DNA of 64,000 nt from Bradyrhizobium sp. CCBAU 53340 (GTDB taxonomy: Bacteria > Pseudomonadota > Alphaproteobacteria > Rhizobiales > Xanthobacteraceae). Positions within the stretch are counted from its first letter, which is position 1. The number at the start of each line of letters is the position of its first letter. Location: positions 7,214,501 through 7,278,500 of the forward strand of contig NZ_CP030055.1 in NCBI RefSeq assembly GCF_015291645.1, read 5' to 3'. The notes beneath the pieces are model-generated. The model made no database searches and was not told the origin of the DNA. It worked only from the letters and a program-made list of their open reading frames with translations. Shown here in pieces: positions 43,091 through 53,457 of this stretch. The translations under genes and the position numbers were made by a program.

Positions 43091-45214
43091 ATGCCGATGC
43101 GCGACACAATCACAAGGCTGCGTTACCGCTACTGGCCTGATCATCTGCTCGGCGAAATCCTGTCCAAGCGGTGGACCGAAACGGCCATCCCGGTCATCCT
43201 TCTCCTGATCGTCGGTTTCGCGTTCAGCCGCTCCATCGACAACTTCCTGTCGCCGGCGAGCCTTGCCGACACCGCGCGCCAGGCCGGAGAGATCGGTTTC
43301 ATCGCGCTCGGGCTTGCGCTGGTCGTCATCGTCGGCGGCATCGATCTGTCGGTCGGCTCGATCTTTGCGCTGACGAATTTCTGCGCGCTCTATCTGCTTG
43401 ACGTCGCAGGCTGGCCAGTCCCGGCCGTTGTGGTTGCTACGCTGCTGTGTGGCGCCCTGCTCGGTGCCGTCAACGGCATCCTGGTCGGATATCTGCGGCT
43501 GCGCGCCTTCATCACCACGCTGATCACGCTGATCATCTACCGCTCGGCCTACGATCTTCTGATCCAGCGCTATTCCAACGCGATCGCTTCGGCCTTCCCC
43601 GACATCCCTTCCTGGGACTTCATCGGCGCCGGCTCTGTCCTCGGCATACCCACCGTGGCGCTGGCCTATATCGTCATCGCGATCTTCGGCCACATCTTCA
43701 TGACCCGGCTGCGCCCGGGCTGGCACATCACCGCGATCGGCGGCTCGCGACGCTCGGCCTACAATTCGGGCATTCCCGTTCGCCGCACCATTGCGCTCTG
43801 CTACGTCGCGAGCGGCGCGCTGACCAGCATCGGCGCGCTGTTCTTCGCCTCCCGCCTCGGCACCGTCGGTGGCGACATCGGCGTCGGGCTCGAAGTGATC
43901 GTGCTGACCGCGACCGTGCTCGGCGGCATCACGCTCGGCGGCGGCAAGGGCTCGGTCGCCAAATCTGCGGTGGGCGTGCTGATCGTGCTTCTGATCACCA
44001 ATGGCCTGACGACCATGAACGCGCGCGGCGGTGTCAACCGCATGGCGCTGGCCGGCATCCTGCTCGTCGCCGCCATGATCGACATCCGCTGGCAGAAGAA
44101 CCGGACCCGCATCATCAGCAAGGTCTATGTCGCCCCGACCTATCACGAATTGCCGCCACCGCCGCCGACCGAGATCGGGCAAGGCGGGCCATTCGAGCAG
44201 AACGACAAGCTGCGCGATGTCGAGGCGATCGGCCTTGGCCGCATCGAGGCGCCGGAGGACGTCATCCTCGACCGCCACGACAATCTCTATGCCGGCTCGC
44301 GCCATGGCGACATCATGCGTTTTCTCGCGCCCGACTATCAGAAGATGGAAGTGTTCGCTCATATCGGCGGCCAACCGCTCGGCATGGCCTTCGACCGCGA
44401 GGACAATCTTTACGTCTGCATCGGCGGCATGGGGCTCTACCGGATCAAGCCTGACGGCACCGTGGAAAAGGCCACCGACGAGACCAACCGCAGCCTGCGC
44501 TCGGTCAACGACGACAGCCGCCTGCGGCTCGCGGACGACCTCGACATCACCGACGACGGCCTGATCTTCTTCTCCGAAGCGACGGTCCGTTACGAGATGG
44601 ACGAATGGCCGGTCGATGGACTGGAGGCGCGCGGCAATGGCCGCATCATCTCTTATGATACCAAGACCGGCACGACGCGGACCGAGCTGCGCGGCCTCAA
44701 ATTCCCCAACGGCATCTGCGTCGCCAGCGACGGCCAGTCGATCCTGTTCGCCGAAACCTTTGGCTGCTCGATCAAGCGCTACTGGTTCGCTGGGCCGAAG
44801 AAAGGCGCGGTCGAGGTCGTCATGGACAATCTGCCTGGATACCCCGACAACATCAATCTCGCATCCGACGGCAATTACTGGCTGGCGCTGGTCGGCATGC
44901 GCAGCCCCTCGCTCGATCTCGCCTGGAAGATGCCGGGCTTCCGCCGCCGCATGGCCAAGCGCGTGCCGGTCGACGAATGGCTGTTCCCCAACATCAACAC
45001 TGGCTGCGTGGTCAAGTTCAACGAGCAGGGCAAGATCGTCGAATCGTTCTGGGACCTGCACGGCGAGAATCATCCGATGATCACCTCGATGCGCGAGCAT
45101 CGCGGTTACCTCTATCTGGGCGGCATCCTCAACAACAGGATCGGCCGCTACAAGCTCGATAATGCCGATCCGAACTTCGTCCAATATGACAAGCGATGGG
45201 GGAAGCTGTCGTGA
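43091..45214 (+). CDS. ABC permease fused to a strictosidine-synthase/SMP-30-like beta-propeller
   Basis: A 707-residue fusion in one uninterrupted frame. Residues 1-340 are an RbsC-type permease (VVIVGGIDLSVGSIFALTNF, VLGGITLGGGKGSVAKSA). Residues about 341-380 are a Pro-rich linker (YHELPPPPPTEIGQGG). Residues about 380-707 form a six-bladed-propeller domain of the strictosidine-synthase/SMP-30 type (LYAGSRHGDIMRF, KFPNGICVASDGQSILFAET, GYPDNINLASDGNYWLALVG). Because RbsC-type C-termini face the cytoplasm, the propeller is probably cytoplasmic, next to the ATPase. An ordinary RbsC permease is about 330 residues. It is followed by a related stand-alone propeller gene (4-nt overlap). Confidence 0.9.
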   Translation: MPMRDTITRLRYRYWPDHLLGEILSKRWTETAIPVILLLIVGFAFSRSIDNFLSPASLADTARQAGEIGFIALGLALVVIVGGIDLSVGSIFALTNFCALYLLDVAGWPVPAVVVATLLCGALLGAVNGILVGYLRLRAFITTLITLIIYRSAYDLLIQRYSNAIASAFPDIPSWDFIGAGSVLGIPTVALAYIVIAIFGHIFMTRLRPGWHITAIGGSRRSAYNSGIPVRRTIALCYVASGALTSIGALFFASRLGTVGGDIGVGLEVIVLTATVLGGITLGGGKGSVAKSAVGVLIVLLITNGLTTMNARGGVNRMALAGILLVAAMIDIRWQKNRTRIISKVYVAPTYHELPPPPPTEIGQGGPFEQNDKLRDVEAIGLGRIEAPEDVILDRHDNLYAGSRHGDIMRFLAPDYQKMEVFAHIGGQPLGMAFDREDNLYVCIGGMGLYRIKPDGTVEKATDETNRSLRSVNDDSRLRLADDLDITDDGLIFFSEATVRYEMDEWPVDGLEARGNGRIISYDTKTGTTRTELRGLKFPNGICVASDGQSILFAETFGCSIKRYWFAGPKKGAVEVVMDNLPGYPDNINLASDGNYWLALVGMRSPSLDLAWKMPGFRRRMAKRVPVDEWLFPNINTGCVVKFNEQGKIVESFWDLHGENHPMITSMREHRGYLYLGGILNNRIGRYKLDNADPNFVQYDKRWGKLS

Positions 45215-46308
45215 TCGCAGCCGTCAGGGACTTCGCCAACCGTCTTCTCGGGCGCGGCGACGCCACCATCACCGTGCCGTCCTTCGACGGCGCGCTGAAG
45301 CCGAACCAGAAGCTGGAAGCCGCTGAGACATTGCTGACGTGCGACTCGCCAGCGGATCTGGCGACTGACGGCAGCAAGCTCTTTATTGCAGACGGGCGAA
45401 GACTGTTGTCGCTGAACGGCGGCTCGCCCTTGGAATTGCGTAGCTTCGAGCAGCCGATCTCGGCGCTATGTGCCCTGCCCGGAGGCGGCCTCGCTGTCGC
45501 GCTCGGTGGGCGCGAGGTGCGCGTTTACGAAGGCCTCTTGGCCGAACAGCCAAGCGTACGCTTTGCCGATCCGGCGTTCAACGCGATCAATGCGCTCGCA
45601 CTGGCGGATGACAACTCGCTGATTGCAACGGACGGCTCTGCGACCTGTGGCGTCGATGACTGGGCGCGTGACCTGCTGGAGCATAACCGGAGCGGCAGCG
45701 TGTACCGGCTCGATCCCGGCAACAAGAGCGTCACGCGATTGGCGCAAGGGCTCGGCTACGCCTTCGGCGCCTGCCCGCATGGCAACGGCGTGCTGGTGAG
45801 CGAGAGCTGGCGCCATCGCCTTGTTCTTGTCTCGCCCGGTGCATCGCCGAAGATCGTGCTCGCTCACCTGCCCGTCTATCCGTCGCGGCTGTCGAAGGCC
45901 TCGGGCGGGGGCTACTGGCTCACCGCATTCACCGCGCGGACCCAGCTGGTCGAGTTCGTGCTACGCGAGCCCGGCTATCGACGCCGCATGATGGCTGAGA
46001 TCGCGCCTGAACACTGGGTTGCGCCGCGGCTGCGTTCCGGGCGTTCATTCAAGGAGCCGATGCAGGGCGCGCACATCAAGACCATGGGCGTCATCAAGCC
46101 GTGGGCGCCACCGCGCTCCTACGGCCTCGTCATCCGTCTTGACGCCGACGGCCAGCCGCTGTTTTCGCTGCACAGCCGGGTCGACGGCGTCAATCACGGC
46201 GTCGTCGCGGCCGTCGAGATGGGCAACGATCTCGTCCTGATCGCCAAAGGACCGGGCCGTGTCCTGAAGCTGCCGCTTGCCGGCCTTGCCGAGGAATTTC
46301 GGACATGA
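45211..46308 (+). CDS. Stand-alone strictosidine-synthase/SMP-30-like beta-propeller
   Basis: A 365-residue propeller protein, paralogous to the C-terminal domain of the preceding fusion: GYWLTAFTARTQLVEFVLRE and PGYRRRMMAEI echo the fusion's NYWLALVGMRS and PGFRRRMAKRV. No signal peptide. It may be a lactonase or bind the imported ligand. The start is GTG 45211 (GTGA overlap with the fusion stop) with GGGGGA 8 nt upstream; an ATG at 45196 is also in frame. It overlaps the ATPase gene by 4 nt. Confidence 0.8.
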   Translation: MIAAVRDFANRLLGRGDATITVPSFDGALKPNQKLEAAETLLTCDSPADLATDGSKLFIADGRRLLSLNGGSPLELRSFEQPISALCALPGGGLAVALGGREVRVYEGLLAEQPSVRFADPAFNAINALALADDNSLIATDGSATCGVDDWARDLLEHNRSGSVYRLDPGNKSVTRLAQGLGYAFGACPHGNGVLVSESWRHRLVLVSPGASPKIVLAHLPVYPSRLSKASGGGYWLTAFTARTQLVEFVLREPGYRRRMMAEIAPEHWVAPRLRSGRSFKEPMQGAHIKTMGVIKPWAPPRSYGLVIRLDADGQPLFSLHSRVDGVNHGVVAAVEMGNDLVLIAKGPGRVLKLPLAGLAEEFRT

Positions 46309-47801
46309 GCGACATCGCACTCTCGCTGCGCAAGGCCACAAAGCTCTATGCCGGCGTGCCCGCCATCGATGGGGTCGATTTCGACCTCCGCCGCGGCGAG
46401 ATCCACGCACTGGTCGGCGAGAACGGTGCCGGCAAGTCGACCCTCACCAAGGTGATGGCGGGCGTGGTGACGCTGACCTCGGGGACCATGACGGTGGACG
46501 GCACCGATGTCGCGCCGAAGACGCCGCTGGAGGCGCGCAACCTCGGCATCGCCATGGTGTTCCAGGAAAACAGCCTGGTGCCGACCATGACGGTCGCGCA
46601 AAACCTGTTTCTCGGGCAGGAACAGTTCTACAACCGTCTGCGTGGCATCTACATCGCCGCGCAGCAATTCCTGCAATCGCTCAATTTCGACGTCACGCCG
46701 ACCGCGACCGTCAGCGGCCTTGGCGCAGCCAAGAAGCAGATGGTCGAGATCGCGCGCGCGGTCCTGCACCGTGCCAAGGTCATCATCTTCGACGAGCCGA
46801 CCGCATCGCTGACCCCGGAGGAGAAGAAATATTTTTTCGATCTCGTCCGCGATCTCAAGAAGCGCGGCGTCTCGATCGTCTTCATCTCGCATGCGCTGGA
46901 AGAAGCGTTGCTGCTCGCCGACCGCATCACGGTGCTGCGCGACGGCAAGCATGTCGTCACCGACGATGTCGCCAGGTTCGACCGCGCCGCGATCGTGCAG
47001 GCCATGGTCGGGCGCGATCTCTCCAACACGCTCTATGGCGCGCGGAAGAACACCGTGCGACCAGCCGGCGCGCGCGTGCTCACGGTGCAGAATTTGAAGA
47101 TGGCGCCGATGGTGAAGAACAATTCGCTGTCGGTGTTTTCAGGCCAGATCACCGGCGTGTTTGGCCTTGTCGGCGCGGGCCGTACCGAGACGTTCAAGAT
47201 CGTCGCCGGCGTGCTCAAGCGCGACTTCTTCCATGGCGGCGAGATCCTGCTGCACGACCAGCCGGTGCGCTACCGGGTGCCCGCGCCGGCGGTGAAGGCG
47301 GGCATCGCCTATGTCACCGAGGACCGCAAGGTCGAGGGTTTCTTTGAGACGGCTTCGATCGCGCGCAATATCTATCTCGGCCTGCTCTCGAAGTTTCCGC
47401 GGGGACGCATGATGCTGTCGCGGCGGGAGACTGATGCGGTCGGCAGAACCTGGATCGAGAGGCTGAAGGTTCGCGCCATCGGCGACCACGGCAAGGTCGT
47501 CGAACTCTCCGGCGGCAATCAGCAGAAGGTCGTGATCGCCAAGTCGCTGGTGCAGGAGCCCGACTTGATCATCTTCGACGAGCCGACCCGCGGCGTCGAC
47601 GTCGGCGCCATCGTCGAGATCCACGAACTGATCAACCGGCTCGCCGACGAGGGCAAGGCGGTCGTCGTCGTCTCATCCTACCTGCCCGAGATCATGGCGC
47701 TGTCAGACCGCATCCTGGTCTCGCGCCAGGGCAAGGTCGTGGAAGAGTTCTCCGCGCTGGAGGCGACGGAGGAGAAGATCATGTACGCGGCTATTCACTA
47801 G
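46305..47801 (+). CDS. Sugar-type ABC transporter ATP-binding protein with two NBDs (RbsA-like)
   Basis: A 498-residue ATPase. NBD1 has Walker A GENGAGKST and Walker B IIFDEPTASLTPEE. Its signature is atypical (VSGLGAAKKQM). NBD2 has a degenerate Walker A (GLVGAGRTETF), as usual for RbsA, with signature LSGGNQQKVVIAKSL and Walker B LIIFDEPTRGVDVG. It powers both permeases of the operon and is coupled to the propeller gene by ATGA. Confidence 0.92.
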   Translation: MSDIALSLRKATKLYAGVPAIDGVDFDLRRGEIHALVGENGAGKSTLTKVMAGVVTLTSGTMTVDGTDVAPKTPLEARNLGIAMVFQENSLVPTMTVAQNLFLGQEQFYNRLRGIYIAAQQFLQSLNFDVTPTATVSGLGAAKKQMVEIARAVLHRAKVIIFDEPTASLTPEEKKYFFDLVRDLKKRGVSIVFISHALEEALLLADRITVLRDGKHVVTDDVARFDRAAIVQAMVGRDLSNTLYGARKNTVRPAGARVLTVQNLKMAPMVKNNSLSVFSGQITGVFGLVGAGRTETFKIVAGVLKRDFFHGGEILLHDQPVRYRVPAPAVKAGIAYVTEDRKVEGFFETASIARNIYLGLLSKFPRGRMMLSRRETDAVGRTWIERLKVRAIGDHGKVVELSGGNQQKVVIAKSLVQEPDLIIFDEPTRGVDVGAIVEIHELINRLADEGKAVVVVSSYLPEIMALSDRILVSRQGKVVEEFSALEATEEKIMYAAIH

Positions 47802-48002
47802 GTCTTGAACGCATACGGCGTACCAGCGCGCTTCAGGCCGATGAACTGCCCGAACCTTGGGCAGAGGCAAAAGCCGCTATCTGATCTGCATCAAGTTGCG
47901 CCGCAAAAACCCGCTGCATGTTGAACTGGCCCCTTCCGCGCGACTAGCGGCCGGGTGCTCGTGTCGCAACATGTGGGCGCCGCCGCGCGGCGTTATGATG
48001 AA

Positions 48003-49070
48003 ATGAACTTGACACCGGGTCGCATCATCGCCGCGATCGCGATCGTCCTCGCAGGCGGCGGCTATTACTACTGGCTACATCGCGATTCCAATCCACTGCC
48101 GGCGGGCTTCGCCCGTGGCAACGGCCGCATTGAGGCGGTCGAGATCGATATCGCCACCAAGACGCCCGGCCGGATCCGCGAGATCCAGGTCAACGAAGGG
48201 GATTTCGTCACCGCGGGCCAGGTGCTGGCACGCATGGACACCGAGCAGCTGCAGGCCCAGCGCCGACAGGCTGAAGCGCAGCTCCAGCGTGCCGCCATCA
48301 ATGTCGAAACTGCGAAAAGCCTGGTGAACCAGCGTGAGGCCGAACGCAAGGCCGCCGAAGCCGTGGTCGACCAGCGTATCGCGCAACTCGACACCACCAG
48401 TCGCAAGCTCGATCGCTCCGAGCAATTGATCAAGACCAACGCGGTGTCGCAGCAGGTGCTGGACGACGACCGCTCCGCCAACGCCACGGCAAAGGCCGCG
48501 CTTGCCGCCGCCCAGGCCCAGGTCGCGGCCTCCGAGGCTGCGATCAGTTCGGCGCGCGCGATGGTGATCGATGCCGGCGCCGCCGTTGACGCCGCGAAGG
48601 CAGCGATCGAAAGCATCAATGCCGACCTCAATGACAGCGTGCTGAAGGCACCGCGCGATGGTCGCGTGCAATATCGCGTGTCGCAGCCGGGCGAAGTGCT
48701 CGCAGCCGGCGGCCGCGTGCTCAACATGGTTGATCTCGGCGACGTCTATATGACGTTCTTTCTGCCGACCGCAGATGCCGGCCGCGTCGCGATGGGCTCC
48801 GACGTCCGCCTCGTGCTCGACGCCATCCCACAATATGTGATCCCGGCCAAGGCCACCTTCGTCGCCGATGTCGCGCAATTCACGCCCAAGACTGTCGAGA
48901 CCGAGGAGGAGCGGCAGAAGCTGATGTTCCGGATCAAGGCGCATATCGCGCCCGAGCTGCTGCGTCAGCACGTCGAGCATGTGAAGACCGGTCTACCGGG
49001 CATGGCTTACGTGCAGCTCGATCCGGCGGCCCCGTGGCCCGACAATCTCAAGATCAAGCTGACCCGATGA
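48003..49070 (+). CDS. HlyD/YbhG-type membrane fusion protein
   Basis: A 355-residue periplasmic adaptor with an N-terminal membrane anchor ([18 protein letters not shown]). Two lipoyl half-motifs ([34 protein letters not shown]) flank a long Ala/Gln/Glu-rich coiled coil (about residues 80-200). It links the inner-membrane ABC exporter encoded next to an outer-membrane channel. The stop overlaps the ABC gene start (ATGA). Confidence 0.88.
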   Translation: MNLTPGRIIAAIAIVLAGGGYYYWLHRDSNPLPAGFARGNGRIEAVEIDIATKTPGRIREIQVNEGDFVTAGQVLARMDTEQLQAQRRQAEAQLQRAAINVETAKSLVNQREAERKAAEAVVDQRIAQLDTTSRKLDRSEQLIKTNAVSQQVLDDDRSANATAKAALAAAQAQVAASEAAISSARAMVIDAGAAVDAAKAAIESINADLNDSVLKAPRDGRVQYRVSQPGEVLAAGGRVLNMVDLGDVYMTFFLPTADAGRVAMGSDVRLVLDAIPQYVIPAKATFVADVAQFTPKTVETEEERQKLMFRIKAHIAPELLRQHVEHVKTGLPGMAYVQLDPAAPWPDNLKIKLTR

Positions 49071-51826
49071 GCACAGCGATCGCAGCAGAAGCACCGGACG
49101 AGCCAGGAAGCGTGGTGCGTCTCGATGGCGTGGGCCTCAGCTACGGCAAGACCCGTGCACTGGACGCCATCACGCTCGACCTTCCGTCCGGCTGCATGAT
49201 CGGGTTGATCGGCCCTGACGGCGTCGGCAAGTCCAGCCTGCTCGCGTTGATCGCCGGCGCGCGCGAGATCCAGCAGGGACGGGTCCACGTGCTCGGCGGC
49301 GACATGGCGAGTTCGCGCCATCGCCGCACCGTGTGTCCCGATATCGCCTATATGCCGCAGGGCCTCGGCAAGAACCTGTATCCGACGCTGTCGGTGTTCG
49401 AGAATGTCGACTTCTTCGGCCGCCTGTTCGGACACGACAAGGCTGAACGAGGCAGACGCATCGCAGGCCTTCTGCGCGACACCGGCCTCGCGCCCTTTGC
49501 CGACCGGCCCGCGGACAAGCTTTCCGGAGGCATGAAGCAGAAGGTCGGCCTTTGCTGCGCCTTGATCCACGACCCCGAACTGCTGATCCTGGACGAGCCG
49601 ACGACCGGCGTCGATCCCTTGTCGCGGCGCCAGTTCTGGGAGCTGATCGCCTCGATCCGCAGCGGCCGGTCCGGCATGAGCGTGATCGTCTCGACCGCCT
49701 ATATGGAGGAGGCGGCGCAGTTCGACTTTCTGATTGCAATGAACGCCGGCCGCGTGCTGGCGACCGGCACGCCCGCCGAGCTCAAGCGGCAGACCGGCGC
49801 CGATACGCTCGATGATGCTTTTATCCGTCTTCTGCCGGAGGCGGACCGCGGCAATCATACCGGCGTCGTCATCCCGCCGCGTAGCGCAGACCATGATGAG
49901 ATCGCGATCGAAGCCGATCACCTGACTCGGCGGTTCAATGACTTCGTGGCCGTGGATGACGTCAGCTTCCGCATCAGGAAGGGCGAGATCTTCGGCTTCC
50001 TCGGCTCGAACGGATGCGGCAAGACCACGACCATGAAGATGCTGACCGGCCTCTTGCCGGTGAGCCAGGGCACCGCGCGGCTGTTCGGCAAGGCGATCGA
50101 TGCCGGCGACATGTCGGTGCGACGGCGCATCGGCTACATGTCGCAGGGCTTCTCGCTCTATTCGGAGCTCACGGTCACCCAGAATCTCGATCTGCATGCG
50201 CGGTTGTTCGAGTTGCCGGCGGAGACCATCGGCGCGCGGGTCGACGAGATGATCGCCCGATTCGATCTTGCTGATGTGACCGACGCCCTGCCCGACGCGC
50301 TGCCGCTCGGCCTGCGGCAGCGGCTGTCGCTGGCCGTCGCCATGATCCATGCGCCCGACATCCTCATTCTCGACGAGCCGACCTCCGGCGTCGATCCCGT
50401 TGCGCGCGACCGCTTCTGGCAGATTCTTGTCGAGCTCTCGCGCAAGGACAATGTCACCATCTTCGTCTCGACCCATTTCATGAACGAGGCCGAGCGCTGC
50501 GACCGGGTCTCGCTGATGCATGCGGGCCGCGTTCTGATCTCGGACACGCCGGCCGCCATCATCGCAACGCGTAGCGCGGCGACGCTGGAACAGGCCTTCA
50601 TCGCCTATCTCGAAGACGCCATCGGCGGCGACAAGAACGTCTCCGCGCAGAAGGCGATTGTGTTGCCCGCAGCTCAGTCCGAGCGTACGCGCAGCGCGGC
50701 CTTCAATCTCCGGCGCATGCTCGCCTATACGCGGCGCGAGGCGCTGGAGCTGCGACGCGATCCTATCCGCGCCACGCTTGCGATCCTCGGCAGCGTGTTG
50801 CTGCTGTTCGTGCTCGGTTACGGCATCAGCATGGACGTCGAGGATTTGACCTTCGCCGTGCTCGACCGGGACGATACCGCGATCAGCCGCGACTATAGCC
50901 TGCAGATCGCGGGCTCGCGCTACTTCACCGAGAAGGCTCCGATCAAGGATTATGCCGATCTCGACCGACGCATGCGCAAGGGCGAGATCGGCCTCGCGAT
51001 CGAACTTCCGCCCGGCTTCGGCCGCAACGTCAGCCGTGGCCGGCATGTCGAGATCGGCGCCTGGGTCGACGGCGCCAATCCCACCCGCGCCGAGACGCTG
51101 CGCTCCTACGCGCAAGCCATCCACGCGACCTGGCTCGCGCAAAAGGGCCGCGAGCTCTATGGCGAGGCAGCGATCGCCGGATCGTATCAACTTGCGCTGC
51201 GCTACCGCTACAATCCGGACGTCCGGAGCGTCGTTGCCATGGCGCCCGGCATCATTCCGCTGCTCCTGATCATGATCCCGGCGGTCCTCGCCGCGCTCGC
51301 GGTGGTGCGCGAGAAAGAGCTCGGCTCGATCGTCAATTTCTACGTGACGCCGGTGACGCGGCTGGAATTCCTGCTCGGCACGCAACTGCCCTATGTCGTG
51401 CTGGCCTTCGCCAACTTCCTGCTGCTGGTCGGCTTCGCACTGACCGTCTTCAGCGTGCCCTTCACCGGCAGCTTCCTGACCTATGCGGTCGCCGCGCTGC
51501 TCTACGTCACGGCCACGACAGCGATGGGGCTCGTGATCTCGGCCTTCATGAACAGCCAGATCGCGGCGCTGTTCGGCACCGTCCTGATCACCTTGATCCC
51601 GGCGATCCAGTATTCCGGATTGATCGATCCCGTCTCTTCGTTGCAAGGAACGGGCAAGATGATCGGGCTCGTCTATCCGACCAGCTATTTCGTGACCATC
51701 TCGCGCGGCGCGTTCTCAAAGGGACTGGGATTCGCTACTCTTCATAACGACCTGCTGGCGCTTGCCGTCATGATCCCGGTGCTGCTCGCCACGGGCGCGC
51801 TGCTGCTGAAGAAACAGGCCCGCTGA
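49067..51826 (+). CDS. RbbA/YbhF-type ABC exporter: two ATPase domains fused to a permease
   Basis: A 919-residue protein. NBD1 (about 15-240) has Walker [10 protein letters not shown] and signature [15 protein letters not shown]2 (about 285-515) has GSNGCGKTT and a variant signature [14 protein letters not shown], with DEPTSGVDP. The C-terminal ABC2 membrane domain (about 555-919) has one N-terminal span, a periplasmic loop, then five spans. It resembles E. coli RbbA. Context (HlyD before, second permease after) makes a tripartite efflux pump; substrate unknown. Confidence 0.9.
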   Translation: MSTAIAAEAPDEPGSVVRLDGVGLSYGKTRALDAITLDLPSGCMIGLIGPDGVGKSSLLALIAGAREIQQGRVHVLGGDMASSRHRRTVCPDIAYMPQGLGKNLYPTLSVFENVDFFGRLFGHDKAERGRRIAGLLRDTGLAPFADRPADKLSGGMKQKVGLCCALIHDPELLILDEPTTGVDPLSRRQFWELIASIRSGRSGMSVIVSTAYMEEAAQFDFLIAMNAGRVLATGTPAELKRQTGADTLDDAFIRLLPEADRGNHTGVVIPPRSADHDEIAIEADHLTRRFNDFVAVDDVSFRIRKGEIFGFLGSNGCGKTTTMKMLTGLLPVSQGTARLFGKAIDAGDMSVRRRIGYMSQGFSLYSELTVTQNLDLHARLFELPAETIGARVDEMIARFDLADVTDALPDALPLGLRQRLSLAVAMIHAPDILILDEPTSGVDPVARDRFWQILVELSRKDNVTIFVSTHFMNEAERCDRVSLMHAGRVLISDTPAAIIATRSAATLEQAFIAYLEDAIGGDKNVSAQKAIVLPAAQSERTRSAAFNLRRMLAYTRREALELRRDPIRATLAILGSVLLLFVLGYGISMDVEDLTFAVLDRDDTAISRDYSLQIAGSRYFTEKAPIKDYADLDRRMRKGEIGLAIELPPGFGRNVSRGRHVEIGAWVDGANPTRAETLRSYAQAIHATWLAQKGRELYGEAAIAGSYQLALRYRYNPDVRSVVAMAPGIIPLLLIMIPAVLAALAVVREKELGSIVNFYVTPVTRLEFLLGTQLPYVVLAFANFLLLVGFALTVFSVPFTGSFLTYAVAALLYVTATTAMGLVISAFMNSQIAALFGTVLITLIPAIQYSGLIDPVSSLQGTGKMIGLVYPTSYFVTISRGAFSKGLGFATLHNDLLALAVMIPVLLATGALLLKKQAR

Positions 51827-51828
51827 CC

Positions 51829-52941
51829 ATGCGCCTCGGCAACCTCTTCCAGCTCGGAATCAAGGAACTGCGCGGACTGGCGCGCGACCCGACGCTGCTC
51901 GTCCTCATCGCCTATTCCTTTACGCTCTCGGTCTTTGAGGGCGCCAACACGCTGCCGGAGACGTTGAACCGCGCCGCGATCGCCATCGTCGACGAAGACC
52001 ATTCGCCAGTCTCGAGCCGCATCGCGATGGCGTTCACCGAACCCTACTTCTGGACCCCCCGGCTGATCTCGCAATACGAGATGGACCGGCGGATGGATGC
52101 CGGTCTCGACACCTTCGCGCTCGACATCCCGCCGGACTTCCAGCGCGATCTCCTGGCGCGCAAGGCGCCGACGATCCAGCTCAATGTCGACGCAACGCGG
52201 ATCTCGCAGGCCTTCAACGGCAGCGGCTATGTCGAACAGATCGTCAGCGCCGAGATCGCCGAATTCCTGGCGCGCACCCGCGAAGCGCAGACGCCTCCGA
52301 TCGACCTCGCGCTGCGCGCGCGCTTCAACCCGGAGCTGAAGAGGTCCTGGTTCGGTGCGGTCGATCACCTCATCATGTCGATCACCATGCTCTCGATCAT
52401 CCTGACCGGCGCGGCCCTGATCCGCGAGCGGGAGCATGGCACGATCGAGCACCTGCTGGTGATGCCGGTCACGCCATTGGAGATCATGGTGAGCAAGGTC
52501 TGGTCGATGGGGGCCGTGGTGCTGGCTGCCTCCGCTCTGTCGATCGCCTTTGTGGTCAAGGGATGGCTGGCGGTGACCATCGACGGCTCGGTGGCGCTGT
52601 TCCTGCTCGGCGCGGCATTGCAACTCTTCGCCACCACCAGCATGGGCATTTTTCTCGCGACAGTCGCTGGATCGATGCCGCAGTTCGGGTTGCTGCTGAT
52701 CATGATCCTGCTGCCATTGCAGACGCTCTCGGGCAGCATGACGCCGCGGGAAAGCATGCCGCAATTCGTCCAGGACATCATGCTGGCCGCACCGAACACG
52801 CATTTCGTGGTGCTCGCCCAGGCCATCCTGTTCCGCGGCGCGGGCCTCGAGGCCGTCTGGCCGCAGCTTCTCGCGCTGACGCTGATCGGCGTCGTCTTTT
52901 TCCTGATTGCGCTGCGGCGTTTCCGCGCCTTTCTCGCCTAG
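51829..52941 (+). CDS. ABC-2 type permease (YhhJ/YbhR-like)
   Basis: A 370-residue membrane subunit with one N-terminal span, a large periplasmic loop (about 45-180) and five C-terminal spans including IREREHGTIEHLLVMPVTPLEIM, the ABC2 signature. The start lies 2 nt after the upstream stop. It pairs with the membrane half of the RbbA-like protein. Confidence 0.9.
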   Translation: MRLGNLFQLGIKELRGLARDPTLLVLIAYSFTLSVFEGANTLPETLNRAAIAIVDEDHSPVSSRIAMAFTEPYFWTPRLISQYEMDRRMDAGLDTFALDIPPDFQRDLLARKAPTIQLNVDATRISQAFNGSGYVEQIVSAEIAEFLARTREAQTPPIDLALRARFNPELKRSWFGAVDHLIMSITMLSIILTGAALIREREHGTIEHLLVMPVTPLEIMVSKVWSMGAVVLAASALSIAFVVKGWLAVTIDGSVALFLLGAALQLFATTSMGIFLATVAGSMPQFGLLLIMILLPLQTLSGSMTPRESMPQFVQDIMLAAPNTHFVVLAQAILFRGAGLEAVWPQLLALTLIGVVFFLIALRRFRAFLA

Positions 52942-52956
52942 CCCGGTGGCGACGGT

Positions 52957-53445
52957 TCAGAGCTTGTGGCCCTTCTGGCGCAGCGTCTCGATCAGACGCT
53001 GCTTCAATTGGTCGGCGGCCTTCTGGCTGACATCCTGACCGATCTGCGCACTCGCCTGCGCCAGCCCATCCGACTGTGCCAGAAACTTCTGTCCGGCCGG
53101 CTGGGCGTAGAACGCCTCGATCTGGCGCAGCTCGTCCAGGGTGAAGCTTGCGGCATAGACCGCGGCGATCTGGTCGACCATGGCGGTGAAGAACGGCGCG
53201 TAGATCTCGGCGCCAGGCGCCGTCATCGCGTCGTAGTCGCGTTCGATCTCCGGCCTGTCCTGCGCCACCACCGGGCGCAGCTTGAGCAGGAGCTGCGGCA
53301 GCAGCGCGCGATATTGATCTGCAATCTTCAGCGTGACCACGAGCTTGCGCGCCGCGGTCATCGCCTCTGGCGAGGGCGCCTGCGCGGAGGCGCCGCCCAC
53401 GAAGAACAGGAGAATGCCGGCGATCGTCAACAGGCGTCTGGACAT
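52957..53445 (-). CDS. DUF2059-family secreted protein
   Basis: A 162-residue protein with a signal peptide (cleavage near GASAQ) and a helical DUF2059 domain: IYAPFFTAMVDQIAAVYAASFTLDELRQIEAFYAQPAGQKFL, given here as the residues around 80-120. Function unknown. It lies 12 bp behind the OpgC-like gene and is likely co-transcribed. Confidence 0.82.
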   Translation of the reverse strand: MSRRLLTIAGILLFFVGGASAQAPSPEAMTAARKLVVTLKIADQYRALLPQLLLKLRPVVAQDRPEIERDYDAMTAPGAEIYAPFFTAMVDQIAAVYAASFTLDELRQIEAFYAQPAGQKFLAQSDGLAQASAQIGQDVSQKAADQLKQRLIETLRQKGHKL

Positions 53446-53457
53446 GGACCTCTCCGT

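Noticed and set aside
43043..45184. 713-codon minus-strand ORF
   Set aside because: Shadow of the permease-propeller fusion; no recognisable protein features.
49007..51646. 879-codon minus-strand ORF
   Set aside because: Shadow of the RbbA-like ABC gene, which has two complete NBDs.
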